DNA of 64,000 nt from G963676655 sp963676655 (GTDB taxonomy: Bacteria; Verrucomicrobiota; Lentisphaeria; Victivallales; Victivallaceae). Positions 1 through 13,800 of this stretch are shown piece after piece. The notes beneath the pieces are model-generated. The model searched no databases and was not told where the DNA came from. It saw only the letters and a list, made by a program, of their open reading frames with translations. The stretch's first letter is position 1. The number at the start of each line of letters is the position of its first letter. The position numbers and the translations under genes were made by a program. The stretch covers positions 744,001 to 808,000 of the forward strand of contig CAXXKX010000002.1 in assembly GCA_963676655.2 (NCBI GenBank), written 5' to 3'.

Positions 1-1245
1 GGTACCACTTTGCTCGACTGGAATGATTCGAGTGATAATCTTACCGGGGTAAAGGAATATGTTGTTGAATACGCAACCAATGCCCTCTTCAGCAATGCGA
101 CAAGTTATGTTACCTACGGCAGTGAAATGCTTGTAAACAGCCTGCCGGATGGCAGTAACTTTTTCCGGGTCAAGGCGGTTGATAATAACGGCAACGAATC
201 CGCCTGGAGTGAAGCAGTTGAACTATTGGTTGATCAATCCTCACCTGAAACTCCTGCCGGCTTGAAGTCTGTAAGTAATGGATGCGACATATTTCTTGAC
301 TGGCAAAATTCCACGGACAGTTTATCCGGAGTAAAAGAATATCTGGTTCAGGTCTCCTCTGATGCAGACTTTCTTGATGCTGCTTCATTTGTTGTATCTG
401 AAAGTTACCTTGACTTGACGGATCAATTATACGGGACTTATTATTGGAGGGCCAGGGCGATAGATGACGAGGGAAATGAGAGCGCATGGACAGACGTTGA
501 GAGTTTCTCAACTGGCGACACTGCCGGAAACCGGTTTAGTCAGGCAAGGGAAATCGTGTGCGATTCCAGTTTTGTATATGAGGAATACGTTGGAAAACGT
601 GATGGGTACGACTATTATCAGTTTGACGCGGAGAACGCCGGAACATTCGATTTTGCATTAGTTGGTCTTTCCGCTAAAGTAAGAATGTGTTTATATGAGC
701 AAGTCGGCGGGACGTATAAAAAAGTAAAAGGAATTAAGTCGAAAAATGCATCTTACATCGCTATGAATAATATTCTGTTGGATGGCGGAATATATTATCT
801 TGAGATCATGTCAGAGGATGGAGGCGCTGGAAGATACAATACCGATTACTCGCTTGAAATTAATACATCCTATTTACCTGAGGCAACCGCAAATAATACC
901 TGGCGCAGGGCTGTTGAGATAACTCCGGATGTACAGGTAGAAGGCTATGTCGGATTCGGAGATGCCAGCGACTTCTATAAATTTGAGGTTGACAGTTTAA
1001 CTTCATTCGATATCGATTTGACCGGAAGTGGCAAAAATGCGAAACTCAATGTATATGAGTGGAACGAAGCCAAAGGAAAACTCAAGAAATTGAAGAGCGC
1101 CAAGCTTAAATACGGCGAAGCCAGTCTTGATAATCTCAGCCTTGATGCCGGCCTTTATTATGTCGAAGTCTTATCCGCCGACAAAGGTAAAGGTAAAAAG
1201 AACACTGAATATGAACTGGATATTACCCAAAATGGAGTGTTTTGA
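1..1245 (+). CDS. C-terminal part of a repeat-rich surface protein (FN3 + PPC-like domains), 5' truncated by the window
   Basis: The reading frame is open from base 1 and begins mid-gene; the first codons already encode a fibronectin-III-like strand, so the start lies outside the window. Visible order: parts of two FN3-like repeats (WRVKAVD, NES-W signatures) to about residue 170, then two PPC-like (bacterial pre-peptidase C-terminal) beta-sandwich domains marked by FDFAL or FDIDLTG, YYLE or YYVEV, and Y-LEI or YELDI. The last ~90 codons are almost identical at DNA level to the end of the 4149-residue protein downstream. PPC domains usually sit at the C-terminus of secreted proteins. Function is probably surface adhesion or structure; no enzymatic motif is visible. 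Confidence 0.85.
   Translation, partial: GTTLLDWNDSSDNLTGVKEYVVEYATNALFSNATSYVTYGSEMLVNSLPDGSNFFRVKAVDNNGNESAWSEAVELLVDQSSPETPAGLKSVSNGCDIFLDWQNSTDSLSGVKEYLVQVSSDADFLDAASFVVSESYLDLTDQLYGTYYWRARAIDDEGNESAWTDVESFSTGDTAGNRFSQAREIVCDSSFVYEEYVGKRDGYDYYQFDAENAGTFDFALVGLSAKVRMCLYEQVGGTYKKVKGIKSKNASYIAMNNILLDGGIYYLEIMSEDGGAGRYNTDYSLEINTSYLPEATANNTWRRAVEITPDVQVEGYVGFGDASDFYKFEVDSLTSFDIDLTGSGKNAKLNVYEWNEAKGKLKKLKSAKLKYGEASLDNLSLDAGLYYVEVLSADKGKGKKNTEYELDITQNGVF
961..1233 (+). repeat. 3' gene module shared with 14024..14296
   Basis: About 273 bp matching 14024..14296 at a constant offset of 13063 with only a handful of mostly silent differences. It encodes the last PPC-like domain. The flanking gene parts are much more diverged, so this segment was duplicated recently or is homogenised by gene conversion. 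Confidence 0.85.
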
Positions 1246-1855
1246 CTGACCGGTGAAACTTGCTTGTAAGACTGATTTTTTTTAAAATTATTATTTATTT
1301 ACAAAGACATTAGAGATTTTATGAAATTTTTAATGTCTTATACTTGCTGCGTGTTCTTCTTTGCACTAATAATTTTACGTTCTGAATGATTTAAATTTAT
1401 TTCTCGTATACACTTTGTTTGAAAATTGTTTTAATTTTCTTTTTTTCTTGACATATTTATATTCGACATGTAGGGTATAATGTGTATGTGTAGGATTATC
1501 AGGTGTTTATAGTGAATTTAAATAAATGCTTGAGATCTCGGGGGTATTTATGTGCTTTCAACACAATATCAATCTTTACCTCATTTGAATTGAATGATCT
1601 GGTCTTTAATGGCTAACGGTATTGTATATTGTTTTGTTGATTGACGAATCTTTTGCTTGTAAGTGTGCAATAAAAAGCGATTTATTTTAGGAGTGAACTG
1701 TAAATATTTTTAAAATATCTATTTTTTTACACGTTAGATTCATATACTCACTACGAATAACAATTAAATGATTTTGACAGGTTTTAATTAAACAATAAAT
1801 AGAAAGCATATATGAAAATATAGTTTGAATATCGAATAAATAAGCGAGGGGAAAA
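1246..1855. other. AT-rich intergenic region upstream of the giant gene
   Basis: About 610 bp without a credible ORF. It is rich in A/T runs. It ends in a GAGGGG ribosome-binding site 6-7 nt before the ATG at 1856. No strong hairpin terminator was found after the upstream stop codon. Confidence 0.6.
1448..1481 (+). promoter_or_regulatory. weak candidate sigma-70 promoter
   Basis: TTGACA at 1448-1453 and TATAAT at 1476-1481 both match consensus, but they are 22 bp apart, longer than the usual 16-18. It lies about 375 bp before the giant gene. Offered only as a candidate. Confidence 0.2.
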
Positions 1856-4800
1856 ATGAGTTTTACATCATCTGTCAGTTCGGGTATGTATATTGTTGAC
1901 GAAATTCTTTTTGCCAATGAAACACAAACAATCTATGCTGGAGGATTCACCAGTTCAATTGAGATTATGTCCGATGGCGTTCAAAATGTCTCTTCTGGAG
2001 GGATTGCCAATTCTACATACGTCAATTATGATGGAACTATGAATATCTTTACCGGGGGAAGAGGCCTTAATGCAACCATTAATGATCATGGTGTTTTATT
2101 TGTCTATTCAGGAGGGCATGCAAGTAGAGCGAAAATCAATTCAGGCGGTTATATGCAACTTGCCGCCGGGGGAACCGCTACCATTATTGACCAGCAATCA
2201 GGAGGTGTTCTTGCGACTAACACTAGCGCAACGATTACAGGAGGCGTCAATGCTCGTACAGACGGACATAGTAATTTTTCGATTGTCAACGGCGTAGCGA
2301 GTAATTTCATTATGAACTCCGGAGGGAGTTTATCAATCTTAAGCGGACATTCCGCGGTAAACACTATAGTTAACCAAATGGGAGGATATGAACTCGTTGA
2401 ATCCGGAGGTGTTGCCTATTCCACAATTATTAATGAAGGCTACCAGAATGTATCTTCAGGGGGATATGTGCTTAATGCAACAGTCAATTCCAGCGGCTAT
2501 ATGTGGTTGAACGGCGGAACCGCCAATAGTACAACCATAAATTCCGGAGGTTCAGCCACCGTTTCTTCCGGCGCAAAAGCCAGCAATACAACCATTGGTT
2601 CCGGTGGCTTCATGAATATTATTTCCGGCGGCTCTGCTATTGGAGTCAATCAGCTTGCTGGAGGAACGATAAAAGCGACTACAGGGGCAACGGTTACCGG
2701 AGGCGTCAATGCTCGTACAGACGGACATAGTAATTTTTCGATTGTCAACGGCGTAGCGAGTAATTTCATTATGAACTCCGGAGGGAGTTTATCAATCTTA
2801 AGCGGACATTCCGCGGTAAACACTATAGTTAACCAAATGGGAGGATATGAACTCGTTGAATCCGGAGGTGTTGCCTATTCCACAATTATTAATGAAGGCT
2901 ACCAGAATGTATCTTCAGGGGGATATGTGCTTAATGCAACAGTCAATTCCAGCGGCTATATGTGGTTGAACGGCGGAACCGCCAATAGTACAACCATAAA
3001 TTCCGGAGGTTCAGCCACCGTTTCTTCCGGCGCAAAAGCCAGCAATACAACCATTTCTTTCAGTGGATTTATGGGGGTGATTTCCGGAGGATATGCTGAC
3101 AATACTGTTATTAACCGTGGGGGATCAATGCATATTTCCTCCGGAGGATATGCCGACAATACAATCATTTATAGTAGCGGATCTATGACTATTTCCTCCG
3201 GGGGCGTCGCTGCAGGGATTAATCAGTTTGCCGGTGGAGTAATAAATGCCAATACGGGCGCAACTATTACTGATGGCAATAATGAAAGTGGAACGTTCAA
3301 TATCAGCAATGGAATAGCTTCTAATATAATAGGTGGAATTGATGTTGAATCAGGCCATTCCGCCTTGAATACTATAGTTTATACCGATATGCATATTTCC
3401 TCTGGAGGATATGCTGACAATACTGTTATTAACTATTGGGGGGCAATGAATATTTCCTCCGGAGGCGTTGCTGCAGGGATTGATCAGCTTGCCGGTGGAG
3501 TACTAAATGCCAATACAGGCGCGACTATTACTGGCGGCAATAATGAAAGTGGAACGTTCAATATCAGCAATGGAATAGCTTCTAATATAATAGGTGGAAT
3601 TGATGTTGAATCAGGCCATTCCGCCTTGAATACTATAGTTTATACCGATATGCATATTTCCTCCGGCGGATATTCCGACAATACTGTTATTAACAGTAGG
3701 GGATCTATGACTATTTCCTTCGGTGGCTATGCCGACAATACAATCATTAATAGTAGTGGATCGATGAATATTTCCTCTGGTGGCGTTGCTGTAGGGATTG
3801 ATCAGCTTGCCGGTGGAGTACTAAATGCCAATACAGGCGCGACTATTACTGGCGGCAATAATGAAAGTGGAACGTTCAATATCAGCAATGGAATAGCTTC
3901 TAATATAATAGGTGGAATTGATGTTGAATCAGGCCATTCCGCCTTGAATACTATAGTTTATACCGATATGCATATTTCCTCCGGCGGATATTCCGACAAT
4001 ACTGTTATTAACAGTAGGGGATCTATGACTATTTCCTCCGGCGGATATTCCGACAATACTGTTATTAACAGTAGGGGATCTATGACTATTTCCTTCGGTG
4101 GCTATGCCGACAATACAATCATTAATAGTAGTGGATCGATGAATATTTCCTCTGGTGGCGTCGCTACAGGGATTAATCAGCTTAAAGGAGGAATAATTAA
4201 CACCAATACCGGCGCTACTATTACCGGTGGCGTCAATGCGCGAACTGATGGATATAGCAATTTTTCAATAGTTGATGGTATCGCGGAAAATATACTAATT
4301 GAAAGTGGGTGTTTTACTGTTTTTAGTGGGCATTCGGCAAACAATATTTTTGTCGGCCAGGAAGGTTACCATGATGATGGTTATGTTGTGGACATTATCC
4401 CAGGATTTCTGTACATTCAATCAGGAGGGGTGGCTAGAGATACTGTTCTTGATTACTTCGGGATACTTAGTGTATCATCCGGCGGAACTACCTTTAACAC
4501 AAACATAAGTGGTGGAAGAGAAGAAGTGGATTTCGGGGCTGTTGCTGATAGTACGATCATCAACTCCGGTGGGCTCCAGAGTGTTTATGGAATTGCAACC
4601 GCGACAACGGTAAATGAAAGTGGGTCCCAGAATGTTTATGGAATTGCAACCGCGACAATGGTAAATGAAAATGGCGGTCAGGTAATTCACTCGGGAGGAG
4701 TCGCATCCGGAACGACGATAAGTGGTGGATGGGTGTTTGAAAATGGGGACGCGCAATTTTTGCGGGGAAGTCAAACCATTTATGCAGGGGGAAGTGCTAT

Positions 4801-7800
4801 TGACACTGTGATTAACGGAGGGGTTCAAAGGGTATTTGGTAACGTGACTAATGTTACTAATTCTACGGGGATCTTGTATATTGAATCCGGTGGTCAGTTA
4901 GGTGGATTGCTTCAAGTTAATAATGGTTCTGTTTTGACCAGTTCCACGGTGACGCTGTCTCAGGCAACAGATCAAATTGATCTGACGGGCTATGCTCATT
5001 TAGGTAGTGCCGATATCGCAATAACCGGCGGCGGAGATGTAAATGTTTCCTGGGTACATAACATTGCCGGCAATATAACCATTTCCGGCGGAGGAGCCTT
5101 GAACTTTAATATTACTGAATTTGCTGAACCGAATGCAGAGGTTATGTTGACTGATATCACTGACATAACAACTGATGTGTTTACGGTTACTATGGACAGT
5201 TCTCATAATATCGGTTCATATATGTTGGCAGGAAATGCGGCTGGGTTCAACGATACAATTACAGTTTACGATGATGGCAATATTTGGGGGACAGTATCAC
5301 TCGAAAATAATCTTATTGACGGAAATACTGTATGTTCACTGAGTATTGTCGATGATAAACTGGCTTTTAATTTAACGGAAGATGTAACTCCGCCTTCTGT
5401 TCCAACCGGACTGACGTTTGTAATACAGAATAATAGTATTTTACTTGATTGGGACGACTCGTTTGACCCTGTTTCAGGGATAAAAGAATACCAGATCCAA
5501 TATGCCGATAACGATCAGTTTACTTCTGCGACCAGTCAAATCGTCGCCGCCAGTGAGCTGGATCTTACTTCTCTGGCGGAGGGAACTTACTATTGGCGCG
5601 TAAAAGCCGTTGACAATGCGGATAATGAGTCCGGCTGGAGCACGACAGACAGTTTCCAGGTATTCAACCCAAGTGAAACAAAGCTTCTTGCCAGTGATGG
5701 CGCGGCGGGAGACCGATACGGACACGTCGATATGGACGGAGATACAATTGTTGTGGGTTCTTTCTATTCAGATAGTCCAGCTGTGGATTCCGGCAGTATA
5801 TACGTCTATAAATGGAACGGTACAAGTTACGACGAAACTAAACTGGTTGCATCGGACGGAGTGACAACTGACTTTATGGGTAGCGATGTTGCGATTTCCG
5901 GTTCGACTATAGTCGTCGGGGTATACGGCGATGACGACAGCGGAGCTGACTCCGGCAGTGCGTATATTTATAAGTGGAACGGGACGGACTACGATGAAAC
6001 CAAAATTATTGCATCGGACGGCGGAGACGGTGTAGGGCAGGATTTTTTCGGTATATCTGTTGCGATTGACGGCGATACCATAGTAACGGGGGCCATGTGG
6101 GACGACGATAATGGCGAAAGCTCCGGCAGCGCATACGTTTACAAATGGAATGGGACAAGTTACGGAGAAATCAAACTGACCGCATCCGATGGTGCGGCGG
6201 CTGATTACTACGGTGGAGATGTCGCGATTGATGGTGACACAGTCGTAGTTGGCTCCTGGCACGATGACGACGATGGAACGAATTCCGGCAGCATTTACGT
6301 TTATAAATGGAACGGCACAAGCTACGATGAAACCAAAATTACCGCGTCGGACGGCGCAACGTATGACTACTTCGGAAAGGCCGTTGCAATTGATGGTGAT
6401 GTAATAGCGGTCGGTTCTTATCAAGATGATGATAATGGCATTGATTCCGGCAGCGCGTATGTTTACCGTTGGAACGGAACGGGTTACGATGAATACAAAA
6501 TAAATGCGTCTGACGGCACAGCGGATGATCTGTTTGGTTTTTCCATCGACGTACAGGGAGACCTGATCGTGGTTGGAGCGTACAGGGGAGATGACAATGG
6601 CAGTGTTTACTTGTTTGAATGGAACGGGACCTCTTATCAGGAAAAAGTTAAGATTAGCGCCTCTGATGGAGCGGTGGATGATGGATTCGGGGTTTCCGTT
6701 GCTCTTTCCGGTAATAAACTTACAGTCGGCTCACATTATGACGACGACAATGGCGATGGTTCCGGCAGTGCTTATGTTTACAGTTTCGGAGCCCCGGGTG
6801 TCCCGATCGGACTGACCGATAGTGTTACCGGCAGCAGTGCAAGTCTTGACTGGTTCAATGTGGCGGATAACTTATCAGGGCTCAAGGAATATGTGGTTGA
6901 ATACGCGGATAATGATACATTTACAGACTCAACTTCTCAGAGTGTTACTGTCAGTGAACTTGATTTGAGCGACCTGGCGGCTGGCACGTACTACTGGCGG
7001 GTTAAGTCCGTTGACAACAATGATAACGCTTCCGACTGGAGTGACGAAAAGACTTTTGAAGTTTCCACTCTTCCATATACCTCGATAGTCAGTTCAGGAA
7101 TGCATGTCAGCAATGAGAATATTATTAATGGAACTCAGACTGTTTTAAATAGTGGTATGACGACAAGTCAAAGCATAAATTCCGGTGGATCACAGTCTGT
7201 TTATTCTGGAGGCATTGTCGAAAACACAACCATCAATGATGATGGAATTCAGGACATTTATGAAGGTGGAATTGCTGAATCTACCACCGTGAATTCAGGA
7301 GGAATGCAGGAGGTAAATATTAGAGGTAGTGCACATAACACTGATATCAATTCAGGAGGAATTCAAACTGTTTCTTACGATGGCTTCGTTCAGTATATTG
7401 ATATCAACGGTGGTATGCAGATAATAACAGGTGGAGAGGCATACAATACTCAACTATTCGACGATAGTTTGCAAGTAATAGAAGATTTCGGAATTGCTGG
7501 ATATACCACCGTGAATTCAGGAGGAATGCAGGAGGTAAATATTGGAGGTAGTGCACATAACACTGATATCAATTCAGGAGGACGACAAGTTGTTTCTTCT
7601 GGGGGTAGTGCATATAACACTGATAATGATGGAGGGACACAGGAAATATTGACTGGAGGCTTTGCAGATTATGTGAACATTGGCTACAACGGGTATTCAT
7701 TTGTCGATGATGGAGCAGAAATGAATTACGTTTATATTGAGGAAGGTTTCCTGCAAGTGCGGGGCAATGTAAGTGATGTTTTCATTGATCTGGGAGTTTT

Positions 7801-10800
7801 ATATATTGAATCAGGCGGGCAAATAAGTGGATGTTTGCAAGTTATAGGCGGAAGAGTCGAGGCCGATTCTCTGGTTACTATGTCTCAAGCAACGGATCAA
7901 ATTGATCTGATGGGTTATACCGATCTAAGTAGTTCTGAAATAGAAATAACCGGCGGCGGAAATGTAAATGTTTCCTGGGTACAAAACATTGCCGGTAATA
8001 TAACCATTTCCGGCGGAGGAGCCTTGAACTTTAATATTACTGAATTTGCTGAACCGAATGCAGAGGTTATGTTGACTGATATCACTGACATAACAACTGA
8101 TGTGTTTACGGTTACTATGGACAGTTCTCATAATATCGGTTCATACATATTGGCCGGAAATGCGACTGATTTCAACGATGCAATTACAGTTTACGATGAT
8201 GGCAATATTTGGGGGACAGTATCACTCGAAAATAATCTTATTGACGGAAATACTGTATGTTCACTGAGTATTGTCGATGATAAACTGGCTTTTAATATAA
8301 CGGAAGATGTGACTCCGCCTTCTGTTCCAACCGGACTGACGTTTATTATACAGGATAATAGTATTTTACTTGATTGGGACGATTCCATTGATACAAGCTC
8401 CGGCATTAAAGAATATTATATTCGTTACAGCAAGAGCTATGCTTCAGATGTCCAGATGCCGCAAACCGAAACTGTTACGGCAAGCGAATTTGAAATAGAC
8501 GGCTTGGATAATGCGATATATTCCTGGAGTGTTAAAGCCGTTGATTATGCCGGAAATGAGTCAGATTGGAGTGATACGGAAGTTTATTACTATGACACGG
8601 AAGTGCCGGATGCCCCTGTCGGATTGACAGGAGTAGTCACTGACAATGGTGTCGCACTCGATTGGGACGATTCGTTTGACCCTGTTTCAGGGATAAAAGA
8701 ATACCAGATCCAATATGCCGATAACGATCAGTTTACTTCTGCGACCAGTCAAATCGTCGCCGCCAGTGAGCTGGATCTTACTTCTCTGGCGGAGGGAACT
8801 TACTATTGGCGCGTAAAAGCCGTTGACAATGCGGATAATGAATCTGAATGGAGCATGACCAAGTCATTCATAGTTTCAACTTTGTCTTATACACCCATAG
8901 TCAGTTCAGGAATGCATGTCAGCAATGAGAATATTATTAATGGAACTCAGACTGTTTTAAATAGTGGTATGACGACAAGTCAAAGCATAAATTCCGGTGG
9001 ATCACAGTCTGTTTATTCTGGAGGCATTGTCGAAAACACAACCATCAATGATGATGGAATTCAGGACATTTATGAAGGTGGAATTGCTGAATCTACCACC
9101 GTGAATTCAGGAGGAATGCAGGAGGTAAATATTAGAGGTAGTGCAAATAACACTGATATCAATTCAGGAGGAATTCAAACTGTTTCTTACGATGGTTTCG
9201 TTCAGTATATCGATATCAACGGCGGTATGCAGATAATAACAGGTGGAGACGCATACAATACTCAACTATTCGACGATAGTTTGCAGGTAATAGAAGATTT
9301 CGGAGTTGCTGAATATACCACTGTAAATGATGGCGGGACGCAAGAGGTTCATATCGGTGGGGCTGCATATAACACTGATATCAATTTAGGAGGACGTCAA
9401 GTTGTTTCTTCTGGGGGTAGTGCATATGACACTAATATTGATGGAGGCACACAGGAAATCTTAACTGGAGGCTTTGCAAATTATGTGTACATCGGCTTCA
9501 ACGGGTATTCATTTGTCGATGCTGGCGCAGAAATGAATGACGTTGAGATTGAGGAAGGTTTCCTGCACGTGAGGGGTAATGTGAGTAATGTTTTCAGCAA
9601 TGCGGGTATTTTATATTTTGAATCAGGCGGGCAAATAAGTGGATATTGGGGTGTTATAGACGGAAGAGTTGAGACCGATTCTCTGGTTACTATGTCTCAA
9701 GCAACGGATCAAATTGATCTGATGGGTTATACAGATCTAAGTAGTGCCGAGGTCGCAATAACCGGCGGCGGAAATGTAAATGTTTCCTGGGTACAAAACA
9801 TTGCCGGCAATATAACCATTTCCGGCGGTGGAGCCTTGAACTTTATTATTACTGAATTTGCTGAACCGAATACAGAGGTTATGTTGACTGATATCACTGA
9901 CATAACAACTGATGCCATTACGGTTACTATGGACAGTTCTCATAATGCCGGTTCATACATATTGGCCGGAAATGCGACTGATTTCAACGATACAATTACA
10001 GTTTACGATGATGGCAATATTTGGGGGACAGTATCACTCGAAAATAATCTTATTGACGGGAATACTGTATGGTCACTGAGCATTGTCGATGATAAACTGG
10101 CTTTTAATTTAACGGAAGATGTAACTCCACCTTCTGTTCCAACCGGACTGGCGTTTGTTATACAGAATAATAGTATTTTACTTGATTGGGACGATTCCAT
10201 TGATACAAGCTCCGGCATTAAAGAATATTATATTCGTTACAGCAAGAGCTATGCTTCAGATGTCCAGATGCCGCAAACCGAGACTGTTACGGCAAGCGAA
10301 TTTGAAATAGACGGCTTGGATAATGCGATATATTCCTGGAGTGTTAAAGCCGTTGATTATGCCGGAAATGAGTCAGATTGGAGTGATACGGAAGTTTATT
10401 ACTATGACACGGAAGTGCCGGATGCCCCTGTCGGATTGACAGGAGTAGTCACTGACAATGGTGTCGCACTCGATTGGGACGACTCGTTTGACTCTGTTTC
10501 AGGGATAAAAGAATACATTGTAGTTTACTCCGCCAATACCGATATGACCGACGCGACTGAAATAACTGTAGCCGCTAGCGAGCTTGATCTCACCGGCATG
10601 GCCGATGGCACCTGGTACTGGCGCGTCAAGTCCGTGGACAATGCGGATAATGAGTCCGTCTGGAGCACGACAGACAGTTTCATAATTGATTTTCCTGACA
10701 CTCAGGCTCCAAGTGTTCCTAATGGTTTAGTAGATTCTGTCAATGGTAGCAGTGCCTCTCTTGACTGGAATGATTCAACAGATGACAAATCAGGAATAAA

Positions 10801-13800
10801 AGAGTATGTGGTTGAGTACGCCGATAATGACCAGTTTACATCGGCTGTCAGCCAAACAGTTATCGCCAGCGAACTCGATTTAAGCAGTTTAACTGACGGA
10901 ACTTATTATTGGCGAGTGAAGGCTGTTGACAATGCGGATAATGAATCAGCGTGGAGCCTGATAAATAGTTTTGGGACTATGCCTGACGGAGTAACAAAAA
11001 TCACGGCTTCCGACGGTGCGGCGGAAGATGACTTCGGATATTCTGTTTCCATTTACGGTGACAATGTAGTGATAGGGGGACGATATGATGATGATAACGG
11101 CAATTATTCCGGCAGTGTGTATGTTTATTGTTGGAATTCTATAACCGGCACATACAATGAAACCAAACTTAATTCTTCTGATGGTGCAGAAAATGACTGG
11201 TTCGGTGAATCCGTCGCTATTTCCAGTAATACTGTTGTAGCTGGAGCACATGGGGATGATGACAACGGCTATTTTTCCGGTAGCGCGTATGTTTATCGCT
11301 GGAATGGAATCTCTTATGATGAATATAAACTAACTGCGTCCGATGGGGCATCTGAAGATTACTTTGGTATTTCTGTTTCAATCTTTGGTGATACAGTTGT
11401 TGTCGGAGCAACTCAGGATGACGACAATGGCAGCAATTCTGGTAGCGCGTATGTCTACCGCTGGAATGGTACAAGCTATGACGAGTATAAACTAACCGCA
11501 TCCGACGGAGCGATATTTGATGAATTTGGCAATTCCGTTTCCATTTCTGACGATGTGGTTGTGGTCGGAGCATATTGCGATGATGACAATGGCACTGTTT
11601 CCGGAAGTGCTTATGTATACCGTTGGAATGATGCAACCAGTGTATACGACGAATATAAACTTATTGCGTCCGATGGAGCGGTAGGTGATCACTTCGGTCG
11701 TTCCGTCGCGGTTTCCGGTGATACAGTAGTGGTAGGGACTAGTGAAGATGACGACAAAGGAAATGATTCCGGTAGCGTTTATGTTTACCGTTGGAATGAC
11801 ACGATTAGTGCGTATGACGAGTACAAACTGACAGCTTCTGACGGCATATCATATGATAACTTCGGTACTTCTGTCGCAATTGATGGTGATTATGTTGTGA
11901 TTGGAGCTCGTGGCACAGATAATAACGGCGACTATGCCGGTAGTGTGTATGTTTATCGTTGGAATGGAACAGGATATGATGAATATAAGTTTCACGCTCC
12001 AGATGGCGCTTCTTATGATTATTTTGGCCAATCCGTTTCCATTTCCGGCGATATAGTCGTGGTTGGGGCGTATGGTGATGATGACAATGGATCTGATTCC
12101 GGCAGCGCATATATTTTTGATCTGAATGAATTTATTGACTTGACCGCGCCGGATGTCCCAACTGGCTTGACCGACAGTGTGACGAATGACAGCGCATCAT
12201 TGGATTGGGCTGATTCTGAGGATAACGTTGGTGGTGACGGCCTGAAAGAATATGTTGTTGAATATGCCGACAATGATCAGTTTACATCTGCCATCAGCCA
12301 AACTGTCGCGATCAGTGAATTGGACCTCAGTGGTCTTACTGACATGACAACCTTCTATTGGCGGGTCAAGGCCGTGGATAACTCCGGCAATGAATCAGGC
12401 TGGAGCGGGATCGAGTCATTCAGCATCGATATCCCGGATACCAATGCTCCGGACCAGCCGGACGGATTGACATCCCTGATCTCAGGCAACAGTATTTCCC
12501 TGGATTGGGCCGATGCCGCCGATAACAAGTCAGGAATTAAGGAATACATAGTTGAATATGCCGACAACGATGTGTTTACCGGCGCGACAAGCCAGTCATC
12601 CGCTTCCAGTTCAATTAACTTAACAGAGTTGCCTGACGGAAATTATTACTGGCGGGTTAAAACTGTCGACAATGCCGGAAATGAATCGGCTTGGAGTGAA
12701 ACAAGCTCTTTCATGATTGATATCACCGTGCCGGAAGTACCATTTGATTTAGCATCCGGGGTAAATGGCAATGACATCGCGTTAGATTGGGATGATGCAA
12801 ATAATAATTATTCCGGCATGCAGGGCTATGTCGTTCAATATGCAGATAATACTGGTTTCTCCGGACACAACTCATTCAATGTCGTCGACAGTGAACTGGA
12901 CTTGAACGATCTTGCTGATGGCGTGTATTACTGGCGCGTGCAGTCTGTCGATAACAATGGCAACGAATCCGGCTGGAGCCAGGTTGACAGTTTTGTTGTT
13001 GACACGACCGCTCCGGATGCCCCGTCGGGCCTGGATCAGACAATAACCGGTAATGATATCGCCCTGGACTGGAATGATGCGCTGGACAATTTAACCGGGA
13101 TAAGCGCATATATCGTCGAGTACGGTTTGGCTCAGAATTTCAGCGGGGCAACCAGTGCTACTTCTACTATCAGCAATCTTGCGCTGACTGACCTGGCCGA
13201 CGGCGTCTATCATTGGCGGGTTAAAGCAATCGATAACAACGGCAACGAGTCGGGATGGATCGAAAGTCAATTTGAACTGGATACAACAGTCCCGTCAAGC
13301 CCGTCCGAATTGCGTGAAAATATTGACGGAGTAACTGCCGTTTTGCAGTGGACTGCTTCTATTGATGAGTTTTCCGACATTAACGGATATATTATAGAAT
13401 ACGCTGATAACTTGAACTTTGATAATTCATTTTTGATACAGACAGTTGATTGTGAACTTGTGTTGAACGATCTGACCTACGGAACCTGGTTTTGGCGGGT
13501 AAAAGCTGGAGACAGTTTCGATAACTGGAGTGAATGGTCAACTTCTGAAAGCTTTGACACCGGGGATACTTCTGGTAATACTCATGACCAGGCCAAGTTA
13601 ATAAATGTTGATGAAGCATATCATTATGATGAATATGTCGGTCAGGGGGACCCGTGTGACATGTATTGCTTTGATGTTGATAGTCCCGGCGAGTTTGACC
13701 TTGCCTTGACTAATCTCAGCGCTAAAACTAAAGTTGCCCTTTATACCTGGGATGGCAAAAAATATAAGAAGCTGAAAGGAGCCAATTCCAGGTTGGACAG

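Noticed and set aside
1448..1481. Strong sigma-70 promoter for the giant gene
   Set aside because: Boxes match consensus but the 22-bp spacing is outside the functional norm; kept only as a low-confidence feature.
5768..12567. Long antisense ORFs (up to 218 codons) opposite the FG-GAP and FN3 repeats
   Set aside because: Periodic shadows of the sense repeats; composition follows the reverse of GAT/GAC-rich codons and no ribosome sites were seen.
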